Positions 48,601 through 56,732 of a stretch of 64,000 bases of DNA are shown here, piece after piece (position 1 is the first letter of the stretch; each line of letters opens with the position of its first letter). The position numbers were made by a program, and so were the translations under genes. The notes under the pieces were generated by a model. That model had not been told where the DNA came from. It did no database searches and saw only the letters and a program-made list of their open reading frames with translations. The stretch lies in the NCBI GenBank assembly GCA_020072785.1, contig JAIQGG010000003.1:62001-126000 (forward strand). The letters run 5' to 3'. Source of the stretch: Terriglobia bacterium. GTDB lineage: Bacteria; Acidobacteriota; Terriglobia; Acidiferrales; UBA7541.

Positions 48601-49107
48601 GCTCAGCCCCTCGGCATCCTCTTGCGTTTCGATCTGCACCAGCCGCCGCGCGCGTTCCCTCCGCAGCAATTCCTGGTCCTTGGCAAACTCCGAGTTCGGA
48701 TTCACGCTCGGTGTCAGGTAGCCGTAACGCTGCAGCAGCCGCGTGGCCACCGCGCGAAACGCCACGTCCCGCTGCAGCCGGTCGAAGATCGCCTCGTCGG
48801 TCAGATCTCCGTCTTCCACGATCTGCCCGTTGTCCGTCGCCTCCTTCGCCACCCAGCGCTTCAGTTCCACGAGCAGCCCCGCGTCCCGCCGCAACACTTC
48901 GGAGATCTCCGCGGCCCCCGCCGCTACGCGGTTCAAATTCTCAACCGCCAGCACCGACGGCGGGGCCTGCCGCACTTGTGAACCTTCCTCGCGCACGCTC
49001 TTGCGCTTCTCGTCCTGCCGCGCCGGCAAAGGCGCGCACAGCAGCAAGCTGAGAAAAAGAACGGCCGCTCTTCTTCCCCACACGCGAGCTTCCCGGATGA
49101 CGTACAT
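45646..49107 (-). CDS. Large SLBB-domain polysaccharide export protein (Wza-like)
   Basis: A 1153-residue exported protein. ATG 49107, behind AGGGGGGAAG, gives a clean signal peptide (MYVIREARVWGRRAAVLFLS). After about 330 residues of low-complexity Pro/Arg/Glu sequence comes a poly-export domain (PDYVVGPGDGLAIDLWGGVS). Then there are about seven SLBB repeats, recognisable by VxGxVxxPGxY and LxxAGG (for example VYVVGDVTEPGAYDI, VLIKGEVDKPGRYPW, ITVRGEVRNPGVYGI). It should form the periplasmic and outer-membrane export channel. Classical Wza has about 380 residues and two or three SLBB units, so this is far larger. Confidence 0.9.
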   Translation of the reverse strand: MYVIREARVWGRRAAVLFLSLLLCAPLPARQDEKRKSVREEGSQVRQAPPSVLAVENLNRVAAGAAEISEVLRRDAGLLVELKRWVAKEATDNGQIVEDGDLTDEAIFDRLQRDVAFRAVATRLLQRYGYLTPSVNPNSEFAKDQELLRRERARRLVQIETQEDAEGLSRGKSNEPLERARACDGRRDSDCGEPQAPRMPLRRVAPGGEAPRPEGNPPASPEFPPAGGTARTLQAGGGEAEPDLRGWLNGPPGLEMASSTGKRAPEMDGLAPLGGPMERSELYARESSARPDAGMERTVPANRVRTERRTEAELQPVAMVHQPNPYADIPSLYDMYVQASARQRPPERFGLEIFRTGTRETDAVPMDLPVGPDYVVGPGDGLAIDLWGGVSQRLVRTVDREGRLSLPEAGPLLVSGRTLGEVQDAVQHALRSQFRDVSADVSLSRLRTIRVYVVGDVTEPGAYDISSLSTPLNALVAAGGVTERGSLRALKHYRGKQLVEEVDAYDLLLHGVRGDAKRLENGDTLLVPPLGAQVTVEGMVRRPAVYELHGEKSLAEVLELAGGILPAAALRHIEVQRLDAHEKRSMLSLDISAGSNAEAIAGQLSSFMVHDGDEVHIFPIAPYNADTIYLEGHVLRPGRYSYKAGMKLTDLVASYNDLLPEPAPHYAEIVRLNAPDNHPSVESFDLAAALANPAAAPKLEPRDTVRIFSRFDFEPAPAVWVGGEVRAPGPYRTSGQAHLRDAIYLAGGVTPDALLDSAQLFRSLPDGTMKILSVNLSEALAGDPVQNILLQPRDRILVHRNAKRVDPPTVLIKGEVDKPGRYPWAENMRVSDLIRSAGGVKRSAATETVDLTRYPLSESGPVAGEHHAVNLAAALAGDTAQDLPLRDGDVLSVPQIAGWNDVGATITVRGEVRNPGVYGIRPGERLSSVLQRAGGLLPTAYPGATLFERIEVRQLQEKSRQELIQRLEREAASAKSAVGASASEQAALQQAAYQQRERAVEGVRSAPATGRLVVNVPNDLRALAKSSGDIEVRAGDSVEIPKRPGFVLVVGQVYNSNAITYQPHKNAGWFLRRAGGPTNMADRGAIFIIRANGSVESGHGSLWSGGVLSRPMGPGDTIVVPEKAIGGGVVWKNTLAIAQIAQSGALTALLAMR

Positions 49108-49133
49108 CGCTCTTCCCCCCTGCCAATCGACCT

Positions 49134-49514
49134 TCACGAAGGGCCCCCGGCAGAACGACTCTTGTCGCGCACCGTGCTCAAGATGCTCTCTTCCGACGCT
49201 TCCACGTCGTGGGAATGGATCTTCAATGACGCCCAGTAATAGACCGAATACTTATGATTCGGCGCCACCGCGATAATCCGCATCTCCGGATGCTGGTGCA
49301 GCACGGTGTCGCAGATGGCCGGCCGCCGCCCCGGATTCTCCAGCGCAATCACCACGAAGTCCGGGTGCGTGCGTTCCACCGCCGGGAGAATCTCCGCATC
49401 CTCCGCGACTTCGCCCACAATCTCGATGTCCGGCTGCCCGGCAAACGCTTCCAGAACCAGCTCGCGCATCAGCCGGGGACGGTTGGCCACCAACACCCGA
49501 ATATTTTTTTCCAT
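49134..49514 (-). CDS. Receiver-like domain protein lacking the phospho-acceptor Asp
   Basis: A 126-residue protein with the fold signature of a response-regulator receiver: MEKNIRVLVANRPRLMRELV, then VGEVAEDAEILPAVERTHPDFVVIALENPGR and MRIIAVAPN. The acidic pair after strand 1 (normally DD or DE) reads NR, and the phosphorylation site that should be Asp in PDxVxxDLxMP reads Ala (PDFVVIALENP). It therefore cannot be phosphorylated in the usual way. There is no output domain. It is the first gene of the polysaccharide locus, 26 bases before the export gene. ATG 49514 is preferred over 49559. Confidence 0.8.
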   Translation of the reverse strand: MEKNIRVLVANRPRLMRELVLEAFAGQPDIEIVGEVAEDAEILPAVERTHPDFVVIALENPGRRPAICDTVLHQHPEMRIIAVAPNHKYSVYYWASLKIHSHDVEASEESILSTVRDKSRSAGGPS

Positions 49515-49587
49515 GATGCACTCCAAGCGACACGTGAGTATCGAAGGCGGCGGCGGCAAACGGTAGGCTCAAAGAGGAGTGGTTCTA

Positions 49588-49630
49588 GTACAGTACGAAG
49601 TACCGGGTTGGCGTACTCATTTTTTGGTAC
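49588..49630. promoter_or_regulatory. Cluster of five GTAC sites upstream of the polysaccharide locus
   Basis: GTAC occurs at 49588, 49593, 49600, 49613 and 49627, mostly as AGTAC or GTACT, in 43 bases about 75 bases upstream of the first polysaccharide gene. A cluster this dense suggests repeated binding sites for a regulator. No clear -35/-10 pair is visible. Confidence 0.35.
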
Positions 49631-49693
49631 TCTTAATGGGGATACACAGTCCCAGGCATCCCCGCAGTACCTATTCCACGACAAACCAGCCGC

Positions 49694-49864
49694 CTATAAG
49701 GAAAAATCGCAGTTGCGCACCGTCTCCACGATTTCAGAGCGGCTGTGCGCGTGTACCTGCCGCGAGATCCGGTGAACGTGGTTCTTGACGGTCTGTTCTG
49801 AAAGATGCAGATGGCTGGCACTTTCTTTGTTTGTATTAGCTATTTTTCGCCGGGATCGGAAACG
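49694..49864 (-). pseudogene. Remnant of a LuxR/NarL-type response regulator (HTH tail)
   Basis: On the minus strand the frame ending at TAG 49694-49696 reads IANTNKESASHLHL and then SEQTVKNHVHRISRQ. This is the recognition helix of a LuxR-type helix-turn-helix, with TNKE-x-A-x-x-L-x-L-SExTVKNH intact. It ends VHAHSRSEIVETVRNCDFSL. There is no start codon, receiver domain or full HTH upstream, so only the last 55 or so codons survive. It sits immediately upstream of the polysaccharide locus it may once have regulated. Confidence 0.75.
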
Positions 49865-49892
49865 CAACGAATCGAGGAGATGAGGGAGTCGG

Positions 49893-49923
49893 AAACAGAG
49901 AAGCCACCTCGTGAGGCGGCTTC
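49893..49923 (-). terminator. Intrinsic terminator after the PEP-CTERM gene
   Basis: GAAGCC (49900-49905) pairs with GGCTTC (49918-49923), extended by CCTC/GAGG across one A-C mismatch. On the minus strand it is followed by TCTGTTT. It lies 23 bases after the stop of the PEP-CTERM gene. Confidence 0.6.
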
Positions 49924-49946
49924 TTTGCTATCCAATGTTCAACAGT

Positions 49947-50603
49947 CTAGCTCGCGAATTGACGACGAGTTGTCAGAGCGAGACCGGCGAGCCCGCAACC
50001 GAGCAAGATGATCGTGCCCGGCTCGGGAACTGTGGTTGTCGTGAACGCACCGGCATAATCCAGACCGTAGGAGCTGCCGGCTTTTTGGTAGACCGTGAAA
50101 GAAATCGTATTGGAGCCATTCGAGTTGAGGTAAGGCTGCAACTGTGACAGGTTGAAAATCCCCGCCGTGCTCGTCAAGCAGCCAATGGCTACGGACGAAC
50201 AGGTGGGGTAGGAACCGCCCATGTTAGCCCAGAAGATTGGCGTTCCATTCACGGCGACCGAGGCCGTATCGTCAGCCAGGACCGTCAGTGTGGCGGCTGT
50301 GATGGGACCAGACAGGCTGAAAGTATCAAAAAACGTGACGCCGGTCTCGTTGGGCACGGTGTAGAAATCCGGATCAGAAGGATTGCCGGTGTTTGTGAAT
50401 GATACCCAATTAGACCCGGGTAGTGGCCCGGACCAGGCTGGATGTGGAGCAATGTCTTGGGTAGGACCAGCATTGGGAATACCCAAGGTGATCGAGTTGT
50501 TGGTTGTGTTGGCGGCAGAGCTGGCAATCTGAGTGACTGTATCTGCATTCACGGTCATCAGAGAACCACTCATGACCAAGATCAAAGCGAGTTTCTTTAA
50601 CAT
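49947..50603 (-). CDS. PEP-CTERM sorting-domain protein
   Basis: A 218-residue exported protein. It has a signal peptide (MLKKLALILVMSGSLMTVNA), a Thr/Ser/Asn-rich beta domain, and the tripartite C-terminus VPEPGTIILLGCGLAGLALTTRRQ: the PEP motif, a hydrophobic helix and a basic tail. Such proteins are cut and anchored by an exosortase and are associated with exopolysaccharide production. No exosortase gene is in the window. It lies next to the polysaccharide locus in the same direction, but a terminator and a broken regulator separate them. The body resembles small PEP-CTERM surface proteins with a jelly-roll fold. Confidence 0.9.
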   Translation of the reverse strand: MLKKLALILVMSGSLMTVNADTVTQIASSAANTTNNSITLGIPNAGPTQDIAPHPAWSGPLPGSNWVSFTNTGNPSDPDFYTVPNETGVTFFDTFSLSGPITAATLTVLADDTASVAVNGTPIFWANMGGSYPTCSSVAIGCLTSTAGIFNLSQLQPYLNSNGSNTISFTVYQKAGSSYGLDYAGAFTTTTVPEPGTIILLGCGLAGLALTTRRQFAS

Positions 50604-51082
50604 TTTCTAATCTTTCTACAATTACAATTTCACGCGCCCACAATGCGAACAGATTGCGAGCCTGTAGCTAAACATCCGCTTAAGATAATGTGCAACTTCT
50701 TCGCCAGTTTATCCGAGTTAGAAACAAAAGACTTGGGGTGCAGGGCCACATAATGGCTGCAAGTAATTTTGCTCGTTCCGGAAAATCTTTTCTGAATTAG
50801 AGGAAATTGCTTGTGCAGTTTCATCAGTCAGGCAACTTGGGCAACCGGAAGGAACAACAAAAGCGGCGTAACTCGTTGAAGAAAATGGTCGGGGCGAAAG
50901 GATTTGAACCTCCGGCCTCCTGGTCCCGAACTATGAACACCAAATCCCATGAACGCTTTCTCTGGCGCCGCTTACCGGACGAAGGGCGTTATTTTTCCTT
51001 TCTTAGTTGTACCTAACTTGTCTCTAACGCATCATCTTATTACCATCGGTGTTGGACAGTGGACTTCTCCCCGTTCGCCTCT
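50604..51082. other. Gene-free junction between the PEP-CTERM gene and the efflux module
   Basis: About 480 bases, more AT-rich than the surroundings. The only recognisable element is the truncated tRNA-Pro copy at 50884-50931. A short in-frame reading across it (GAKGFEPPASWSRT) is just translated tRNA sequence. No promoter, terminator or integrase remnant was recognised. Confidence 0.6.
50884..50931. repeat. Truncated tRNA-Pro copy (attachment-site-like, middle)
   Basis: 48 bases match 57301-57348 at 46 positions (mismatches at 50905 and 50912), same orientation. They cover the 3' CCA, acceptor strand, T arm, variable loop and half the anticodon loop of tRNA-Pro(CGG). Beyond it the sequence is unrelated. 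It and the intact tRNA bound the efflux module as direct repeats. Confidence 0.85.
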
Positions 51083-54000
51083 CTAAAGTTCGCGTTCCAG
51101 CCTCTCAAACCGGCCATAACGCAATGACAAGCTCGGTAGAACCAGCAAGTTCAGCGCGGTCGACGTCAATAAACCGCCAAGAATCACAATGGCCATCGGA
51201 CCCTCGATCTCGCGGCCCGGTGCGCCACTGCCAAGCGCCAAAGGAAGCAGCCCCAAGCCGGTAACGAGCGCGGTCATCAGGATCGGTGCGAGGCGCTCAC
51301 TTGCGCCCCGAAGTGCAGTTTTCAAGCCCCAATCCATTCCTTCCGCGCCCACAAGATGCTCATAATGAGAAATCATCATGATGGAATTTCGCAGCGTGAT
51401 TCCAAAGAGGGTTACAAAACCGATGAGCGATCCGAGCGATAACGTCCCGCCCGTGGCTACGACAGCCAGGACGCCTCCCACAAGCGCAAAGGGCAGGTTC
51501 GCAAGGACCAGTAGCAGATTGCGGTAGTTCCCCATGACCACCGAGAGGAGCAGCACGATCCCCAGTCCCGCCAGCAGCGCGTGGACCAACAGATCATGGC
51601 GGGATTGAGACTGGGCGGCTGCCGTGCCAGCGAATTCCACATAAGTCCCGGGTGGAAATGATAGTTTGGAAATGTGGTTCCGGGCTTCGGTTACGAACGA
51701 AGTCGGGTCACGTCCCTGCACATTGCACGTCACTGTCTGCACTCGGCGTGCGCCTTGGTGCAGGACCATGTAGCGCCCGGAGGTTTCGTAGATGTCAGCA
51801 AGCTGCCGAAGTGGCACATAGTTCCCGTCAGGTCCTCGCAGCGGAAGGGCGCCTATTTCCTGCACGCTATTGCGTTCAGACGGCGCGAGAATTACGGAGA
51901 CGTCGAACACTCGATTATCTTGATAGACTTGGCCAACGATGTCTCCGCCAAAGGAGGTTTGCACCACATCAAGGACATGCACTGCGTCGAAGCCCCAGCG
52001 TGCAAGATCATCCTTCCGCAAGCGGACGACAACCTGCGGCATTCCCGGCGGCGACTGAAGCTGAACTCCGGTAGCACCTTTAATACGGCTCAACGTGCGA
52101 GTGACTTCTCGTGCTTCGTGGTCAAGCCGGTCGAGATCGTTGCCAAAGATATTGATCACGATTCCGCCGGTGTAGCCGGAGAGTGTCTCGTTAATGCGTT
52201 CCGTGAGGAAGCTGTTCGCCGAGAAGGTCGCGCCGGCAAACTTTGAGAGCGCGCTCCTGATGTCCTTCTGTGCGGCTGCCATTCGCGTTCCGTTGAGAGC
52301 GTTAAGACTCACGTCAAACTCGCTTGAGTGGGTTCCGGCAACATCATCGGCAAGTTCAGCCCTTCCCACCCGCTGAGCTACCGAGCGCACACCAGGAATA
52401 CCCAAGAGCGCGTGAGTGACGCGGTCGCCCAAACGCGATGATTCTTCAACGGAAGTCCCCGGAACCGTCGTCATATGCACCGTGAGGTTTCCCTCTTGTA
52501 GACGCGGAAGGAAGGAACCTTCCAGAAAAGGCAGAATGGCAACGCCGAGAACAATCATAACGGCAACGACCGCAATCACGAGTCGCGGCGACTTTTCGAC
52601 TCCTAGCAACAGCTTTTGATATCTAGCCCTTGACCAGCGAACGATGGGCGGCTCCTGAGGCGGAAGATCACGATCACCTAACAAAAGAAAACAAAGAGCA
52701 GGCGTCACGGTCAAAGCCACCACCAAAGAGGCCAAGATTGCCAAGATGTAGGCTGTGCCAAGAGGAGCAAAAATGCGGCCCGCGAGGCCCGACATCGTGA
52801 GCACCGGGAAGAAAACAAGAATCACCGCGAAAGTGGCATAAACGACGGCGCTGCGTACTTCGAGTGAAGCATCGAACACGACCTGTAACACGGATCGGGG
52901 AGATTCGGATGCGCGATTTTCGCGCAGTCGCCGATAGATGTTCTCCACGTCGATAACAGCGTCGTCCACGACCTCTCCGATGGCGATCACCAATCCACCC
53001 AGAGTCATGGTGTTCAGGCTGAAACCGAGCTTTTCGAGCACGATCACCGCCGCCAGCAGCGAAAGGGGAATGGCAGTGCAGGAGATCGCCGCCGTACGCA
53101 GGTTGAAGAGGAACAAGAACAACACCACGACAATCAGCGCGGCCCCGATGAGCAAGGATGATCGGACGTTGCGCAGCGCCGTCTCGATGAAGTCAGCCGG
53201 ACGAAAAATATCGGGATGTACGACGATTCCCTGTTTCGAAAGAGCGGGACGAAGCTCCGCGAGCGCCTGGTCGAGTCCCCGCGTAACTTCGAGCATGTTG
53301 GCTCCGTACTGCGAGGAAACCATCAATATGAGGCCGCGCTCGGCTCGGATCGAGGCTGCGCCAATAGGCGGCGCAGGAGCGTCAACCACGTGACAGACAT
53401 CCCCCAAGGTGACGTTCGCTCCGTTGCGGTGGAGAAGAACGACGCGGGAGATTTGCTCCGCTGTGCTCGACTGACCCTCGGTCTGTAGCACAATCCGCTG
53501 ATTGGGCGTGTCTACGAAACCGGACCCGCGAATGCCGGTTGCCTGACGCGCGGCAGCGATGACGTCATCGACCGTCAATCCGTACCGAATAAGCTGCTGG
53601 GGGATAAATTGAAGTTGGATTTGGCGGGCCTCTTCTCCGAAGATCGCGATTTTGGCCACTCCCGGCACGGCCAAGAGCCGTTGCTTGAGTGTCCAGTCTG
53701 CAACCGTAGTCAGGTCCATCAGGGGATGGTTAGGCCACGTGAGTCCCACGGCCATCACAATACTCGTCGAAGAAGTGAGCGGGGTCATCACTGGCGGACT
53801 GACTCCAGTTGGTAGCCGCCCGGTGAGCGTGGACAGTCGTTCGCCAACGACCTGTCGGTCAAGGTAAATGCTGCTGCTCGGACGAAAGACCACAGTGATC
53901 AAGGAGAGTCCCTGGACGGAGCCGGATCGGAGGGAATCGATTCCCGAAACCCCGATGACCGCGTTTTCAATCGGCTGCGTGACCAGGACTTCGACCTGTT

Positions 54001-54175
54001 CAGGAGCCAGTCCCGGCGCCTCGGTCTGAATTACGACCTGCGGCGGTGCGAACTCCGGGAAGACGTCGTACCGCGCCTGCGTCAGCGAGTAAACACCATA
54101 GCCGAACAGCGCACAGGCGAGCGCGATAACAATGCCGCGAAAGCGAAGCGAGAACCGAACGATGGATGAGAGCAT
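51083..54175 (-). CDS. RND efflux permease, CusA/CzcA-like
   Basis: A 1030-residue inner-membrane proton-driven pump subunit with twelve hydrophobic helices and two large periplasmic loops. FPEFAPPQVVIQTEAPGLAPEQVE is family-typical (given here in parts: FPEFAPPQVV and APGLAPEQVE). Helix 4 carries GGLVIAIGEVVDDAVIDVEN, whose acidic residues form the proton relay. Sequence features favour the heavy-metal (HME) branch, but the ion or drug is not predictable. It is last in the order outer membrane factor, adaptor, permease on the minus strand. Confidence 0.93.
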   Translation of the reverse strand: MLSSIVRFSLRFRGIVIALACALFGYGVYSLTQARYDVFPEFAPPQVVIQTEAPGLAPEQVEVLVTQPIENAVIGVSGIDSLRSGSVQGLSLITVVFRPSSSIYLDRQVVGERLSTLTGRLPTGVSPPVMTPLTSSTSIVMAVGLTWPNHPLMDLTTVADWTLKQRLLAVPGVAKIAIFGEEARQIQLQFIPQQLIRYGLTVDDVIAAARQATGIRGSGFVDTPNQRIVLQTEGQSSTAEQISRVVLLHRNGANVTLGDVCHVVDAPAPPIGAASIRAERGLILMVSSQYGANMLEVTRGLDQALAELRPALSKQGIVVHPDIFRPADFIETALRNVRSSLLIGAALIVVVLFLFLFNLRTAAISCTAIPLSLLAAVIVLEKLGFSLNTMTLGGLVIAIGEVVDDAVIDVENIYRRLRENRASESPRSVLQVVFDASLEVRSAVVYATFAVILVFFPVLTMSGLAGRIFAPLGTAYILAILASLVVALTVTPALCFLLLGDRDLPPQEPPIVRWSRARYQKLLLGVEKSPRLVIAVVAVMIVLGVAILPFLEGSFLPRLQEGNLTVHMTTVPGTSVEESSRLGDRVTHALLGIPGVRSVAQRVGRAELADDVAGTHSSEFDVSLNALNGTRMAAAQKDIRSALSKFAGATFSANSFLTERINETLSGYTGGIVINIFGNDLDRLDHEAREVTRTLSRIKGATGVQLQSPPGMPQVVVRLRKDDLARWGFDAVHVLDVVQTSFGGDIVGQVYQDNRVFDVSVILAPSERNSVQEIGALPLRGPDGNYVPLRQLADIYETSGRYMVLHQGARRVQTVTCNVQGRDPTSFVTEARNHISKLSFPPGTYVEFAGTAAAQSQSRHDLLVHALLAGLGIVLLLSVVMGNYRNLLLVLANLPFALVGGVLAVVATGGTLSLGSLIGFVTLFGITLRNSIMMISHYEHLVGAEGMDWGLKTALRGASERLAPILMTALVTGLGLLPLALGSGAPGREIEGPMAIVILGGLLTSTALNLLVLPSLSLRYGRFERLEREL

Positions 54176-54184
54176 GGGGGGCAG

Positions 54185-55240
54185 TTAGTCCTCCGCTTGG
54201 ATTTGCGAACGGAACTCCGCGGACAGGAGCGCCTGCGCTCCCCGGACGACGATCTCGTCTCCGGGTGAAAAGCCCCTTGCAACGAAGAGTCCGTTCGCGA
54301 GCGGCGTCTCAGCGGGAACCAGGCGACGGACAAAGCGACCGGGTGCGTTCTGCTGATACACCCAGGCGCTCCCCCGCCACCATACGATCGCCGATTGTGG
54401 AATCAGCACTCCGCGCATCGGCCGGCCGACCGTCAAGCGAGCGATTAGGTTTAGCCCCGGCGCGAGACCAGGATGATCACGAGTAATACAAAGGAGGCTG
54501 AGGCCCTGAATTCGCGGATCGACTCTGGGAAAAGGTGAAATCAGCTTCGCCTCGATTTGGGTCGATTCCGCGATTTCGAGTGAGATCGTTCTGGGAGCCG
54601 TCCAGCCTACGCCTGTAGGCAACGTCACCTGCACCAGAAACGCATGTTGGGCGAGAATGCCACCCAGCGCAGGCGCGTCGTCGACGACCCACTTTGCGAC
54701 CACGTCGCCCCAACTCTGGCGCACCGCTGCCGCTTGCAACGACAAATCCTGCATAGCAGCCTCAGCGTCCGCTTGGTCCGAGCGCAAGACGCCCTGCACA
54801 GCCTGTAAATCCTTCTGTGAGGCGTTCTGCTGGTCTTGGTACAAAGTCTTCAGGCGGTCATACTCCAGTTGTGTCACCTCCATGTTCGCCCGCACCTTCT
54901 CTAGATTGGCTGTAGCGGCCACGTATTTAGCGCGTGCAGTGACCAGTTCCTGGCCTGATAAGACGATTGCGGGGGCAGTCACCTGCTCGCGTGAAGTGAG
55001 CGCTTGGAGAGGAGTCACGGTGATTCCCGTTTGGGATTGCGTATCGGCATCGAGGGTGAGGATCGTTTGTCCGTTCTGGATGGAAATCTTTGACGGCGTC
55101 TTGTTCGCCTCTTCTGTGTCGCCTTCATCCCCTTGATCGGCTGCCACTTTCCGGCCCGGAACGAGAGTGAGAGTCAAAATGAGCGCCAGAATCAGCGCAA
55201 GGCCTGCTCCGAATAGCCACTTCCCGTTTGTCTTCATCAC
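54185..55240 (-). CDS. RND periplasmic adaptor (HlyD/CusB family)
   Basis: A 351-residue membrane-fusion protein. A signal anchor (WLFGAGLALILALILTLTLV) is followed by a lipoyl-like beta segment (ILTLDADTQSQTGITVTPL), an alpha-hairpin (YVAATANLEKVRANMEVTQLE...), and a C-terminal beta domain ending GDEIVVRGAQALLSAEFRSQIQ. It links the permease to the outer-membrane channel. It overlaps the upstream TolC-type gene by four bases and ends nine bases before the permease, so all three are one transcription unit. Confidence 0.92.
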   Translation of the reverse strand: MMKTNGKWLFGAGLALILALILTLTLVPGRKVAADQGDEGDTEEANKTPSKISIQNGQTILTLDADTQSQTGITVTPLQALTSREQVTAPAIVLSGQELVTARAKYVAATANLEKVRANMEVTQLEYDRLKTLYQDQQNASQKDLQAVQGVLRSDQADAEAAMQDLSLQAAAVRQSWGDVVAKWVVDDAPALGGILAQHAFLVQVTLPTGVGWTAPRTISLEIAESTQIEAKLISPFPRVDPRIQGLSLLCITRDHPGLAPGLNLIARLTVGRPMRGVLIPQSAIVWWRGSAWVYQQNAPGRFVRRLVPAETPLANGLFVARGFSPGDEIVVRGAQALLSAEFRSQIQAED

Positions 55241-56652
55241 TTTTTCTCCTTCGCGTGATTCTTCACAACAGGGGATTGTGGGCCGAGTGGCGGAATGTCG
55301 CCGGGTTCCAGTGGACGCTGGATAGCGTCCTCCAGGCTTCCCAGAGCAATTTGGGTGCGATAGAGTGCAGCCACTTCCGCACCCGCCGCTAGAGCGCCCT
55401 GGAGAAGCTCGCCGCTGAGCGGAAGCGGCCCTGACTCACCAGCCTTAAACGCCTTCTCCGTTAACTGAATTCGCGCCCTATGAAGCTTCTGCAATGCTTT
55501 CGTTTCCGCAAGCTCTTTCCACGCTCCGCTGTAACTTGCCGCTGCCGCTTCGGTCTCCGCTATCACACGGGCTTGCGTCGCGAGGAAATTGGCTGCGGCT
55601 CCTCTGCGCCGAGCCTCCGCCTCGGCAATCGGTCCCGCGTTGCGGTTGAAGATCGGAAGGGTGACCGAGAGTCCGACCGTGAAGAAGTTGTGGCTTTCTT
55701 CATAATGGTAGCCCGGCCCGATTTGAACATCGGGATATTGCCGGGCGATTTCGAGTTGAAGGCTGGCTTCCGCAGCGCCATATTGAGCAAGAGCCTGTCG
55801 AACGTCCAAGCGGTTTAGCACTGCTTCCCGCGGGATTCCCCCGGAAGCGAGAGAGTCGAGGCTGGGCGGGTTCTCAAAGGTTGGCCACGTAAACTCCAGA
55901 CCATTCAGAGCCGCAACGGGGATGCCAATCGCAGCGGCTAGCGCCGCCCGAGTCTGCGTTATTTGGCTTTCGGCGCGAAGAACCGCCAAATGTGTGTTTG
56001 CTAGATCGATCCGCGCCAAATCCACTCCTGGACGAGAGATTTCGCCAACAGCAAGCCTTTTTTCCAACAGTTGCACGCGGTCAGACAGAATGCTCTCTTG
56101 CGAACGCAACTGGTCCGCACTTCGAACAGCGACAAGGTAATTAAGCAGGGCCGTGCGAACTTTGCTTCGAACCGTCCACGCAGTATTGGCCAGCTTAAAC
56201 CGGGCCGCTTCACTCCAGTTTTTCGCTTGAAGTATTTGATAGCCGCGCTTCCCTGCTGTTTGGATCGGGATCGCGAAATCTAGTCCGAACAAATACGGAC
56301 TAGGCACTCCAGGAGTTACACTCAAGGTGGGATTGGGACGCGCTCCTGCTGTGATAACAGCGGCCGCCGCCACGTTGGTTTGCGCCCGAGCCATTTCCAT
56401 TTCGGGGCTGAAATAGAAGGCCGCAAACGTCAGCGAACCGAGGTCCCAGCTCTTCGGTGGCCACGAGCTTAGCTGATGGCCAAGATTCCTTTCCAAAAAC
56501 TCCCGCAGACCGGCATCCTGAAGGTTTCTGGATTCCAGACTTGCGGCGCTTTCAGCGGGCGATATGGGTGCTTTGCGATACTTCTGCATCGCACACCCCG
56601 CCATCAAGAGAGAGACGACCAGCGACAAACTCAATGCTCTGACAGAATTCAT
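55237..56652 (-). CDS. Outer-membrane efflux channel, TolC/CusC family lipoprotein
   Basis: A 471-residue outer membrane factor. The lipobox LLMAGCAMQ near residue 20 predicts lipidation. The body shows the two-fold repeat of long helices with Ala/Arg/Glu heptads, and LPIFNRNAGPIAEAEARR in the second repeat is typical of CusC/CzcC proteins. It forms the channel of the tripartite pump. The start codon lies 80 bases downstream of a small membrane protein gene that probably belongs to the same operon. Confidence 0.92.
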   Translation of the reverse strand: MNSVRALSLSLVVSLLMAGCAMQKYRKAPISPAESAASLESRNLQDAGLREFLERNLGHQLSSWPPKSWDLGSLTFAAFYFSPEMEMARAQTNVAAAAVITAGARPNPTLSVTPGVPSPYLFGLDFAIPIQTAGKRGYQILQAKNWSEAARFKLANTAWTVRSKVRTALLNYLVAVRSADQLRSQESILSDRVQLLEKRLAVGEISRPGVDLARIDLANTHLAVLRAESQITQTRAALAAAIGIPVAALNGLEFTWPTFENPPSLDSLASGGIPREAVLNRLDVRQALAQYGAAEASLQLEIARQYPDVQIGPGYHYEESHNFFTVGLSVTLPIFNRNAGPIAEAEARRRGAAANFLATQARVIAETEAAAASYSGAWKELAETKALQKLHRARIQLTEKAFKAGESGPLPLSGELLQGALAAGAEVAALYRTQIALGSLEDAIQRPLEPGDIPPLGPQSPVVKNHAKEKK

Positions 56653-56732
56653 AAGGACTCCCGCGCAACAGTAATGGGGAACGACTGCTCAGGCCATCGG
56701 GGACAGCCAGTACAGCCAGCGCGAGGATTGTT

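Noticed and set aside
50807-51016. Short + strand reading frame containing GAKGFEPPASWSRT
   Set aside because: This is the well-known artefact of translating a tRNA 3' end; the frame crosses the tRNA-Pro copy and has no other protein-like feature.
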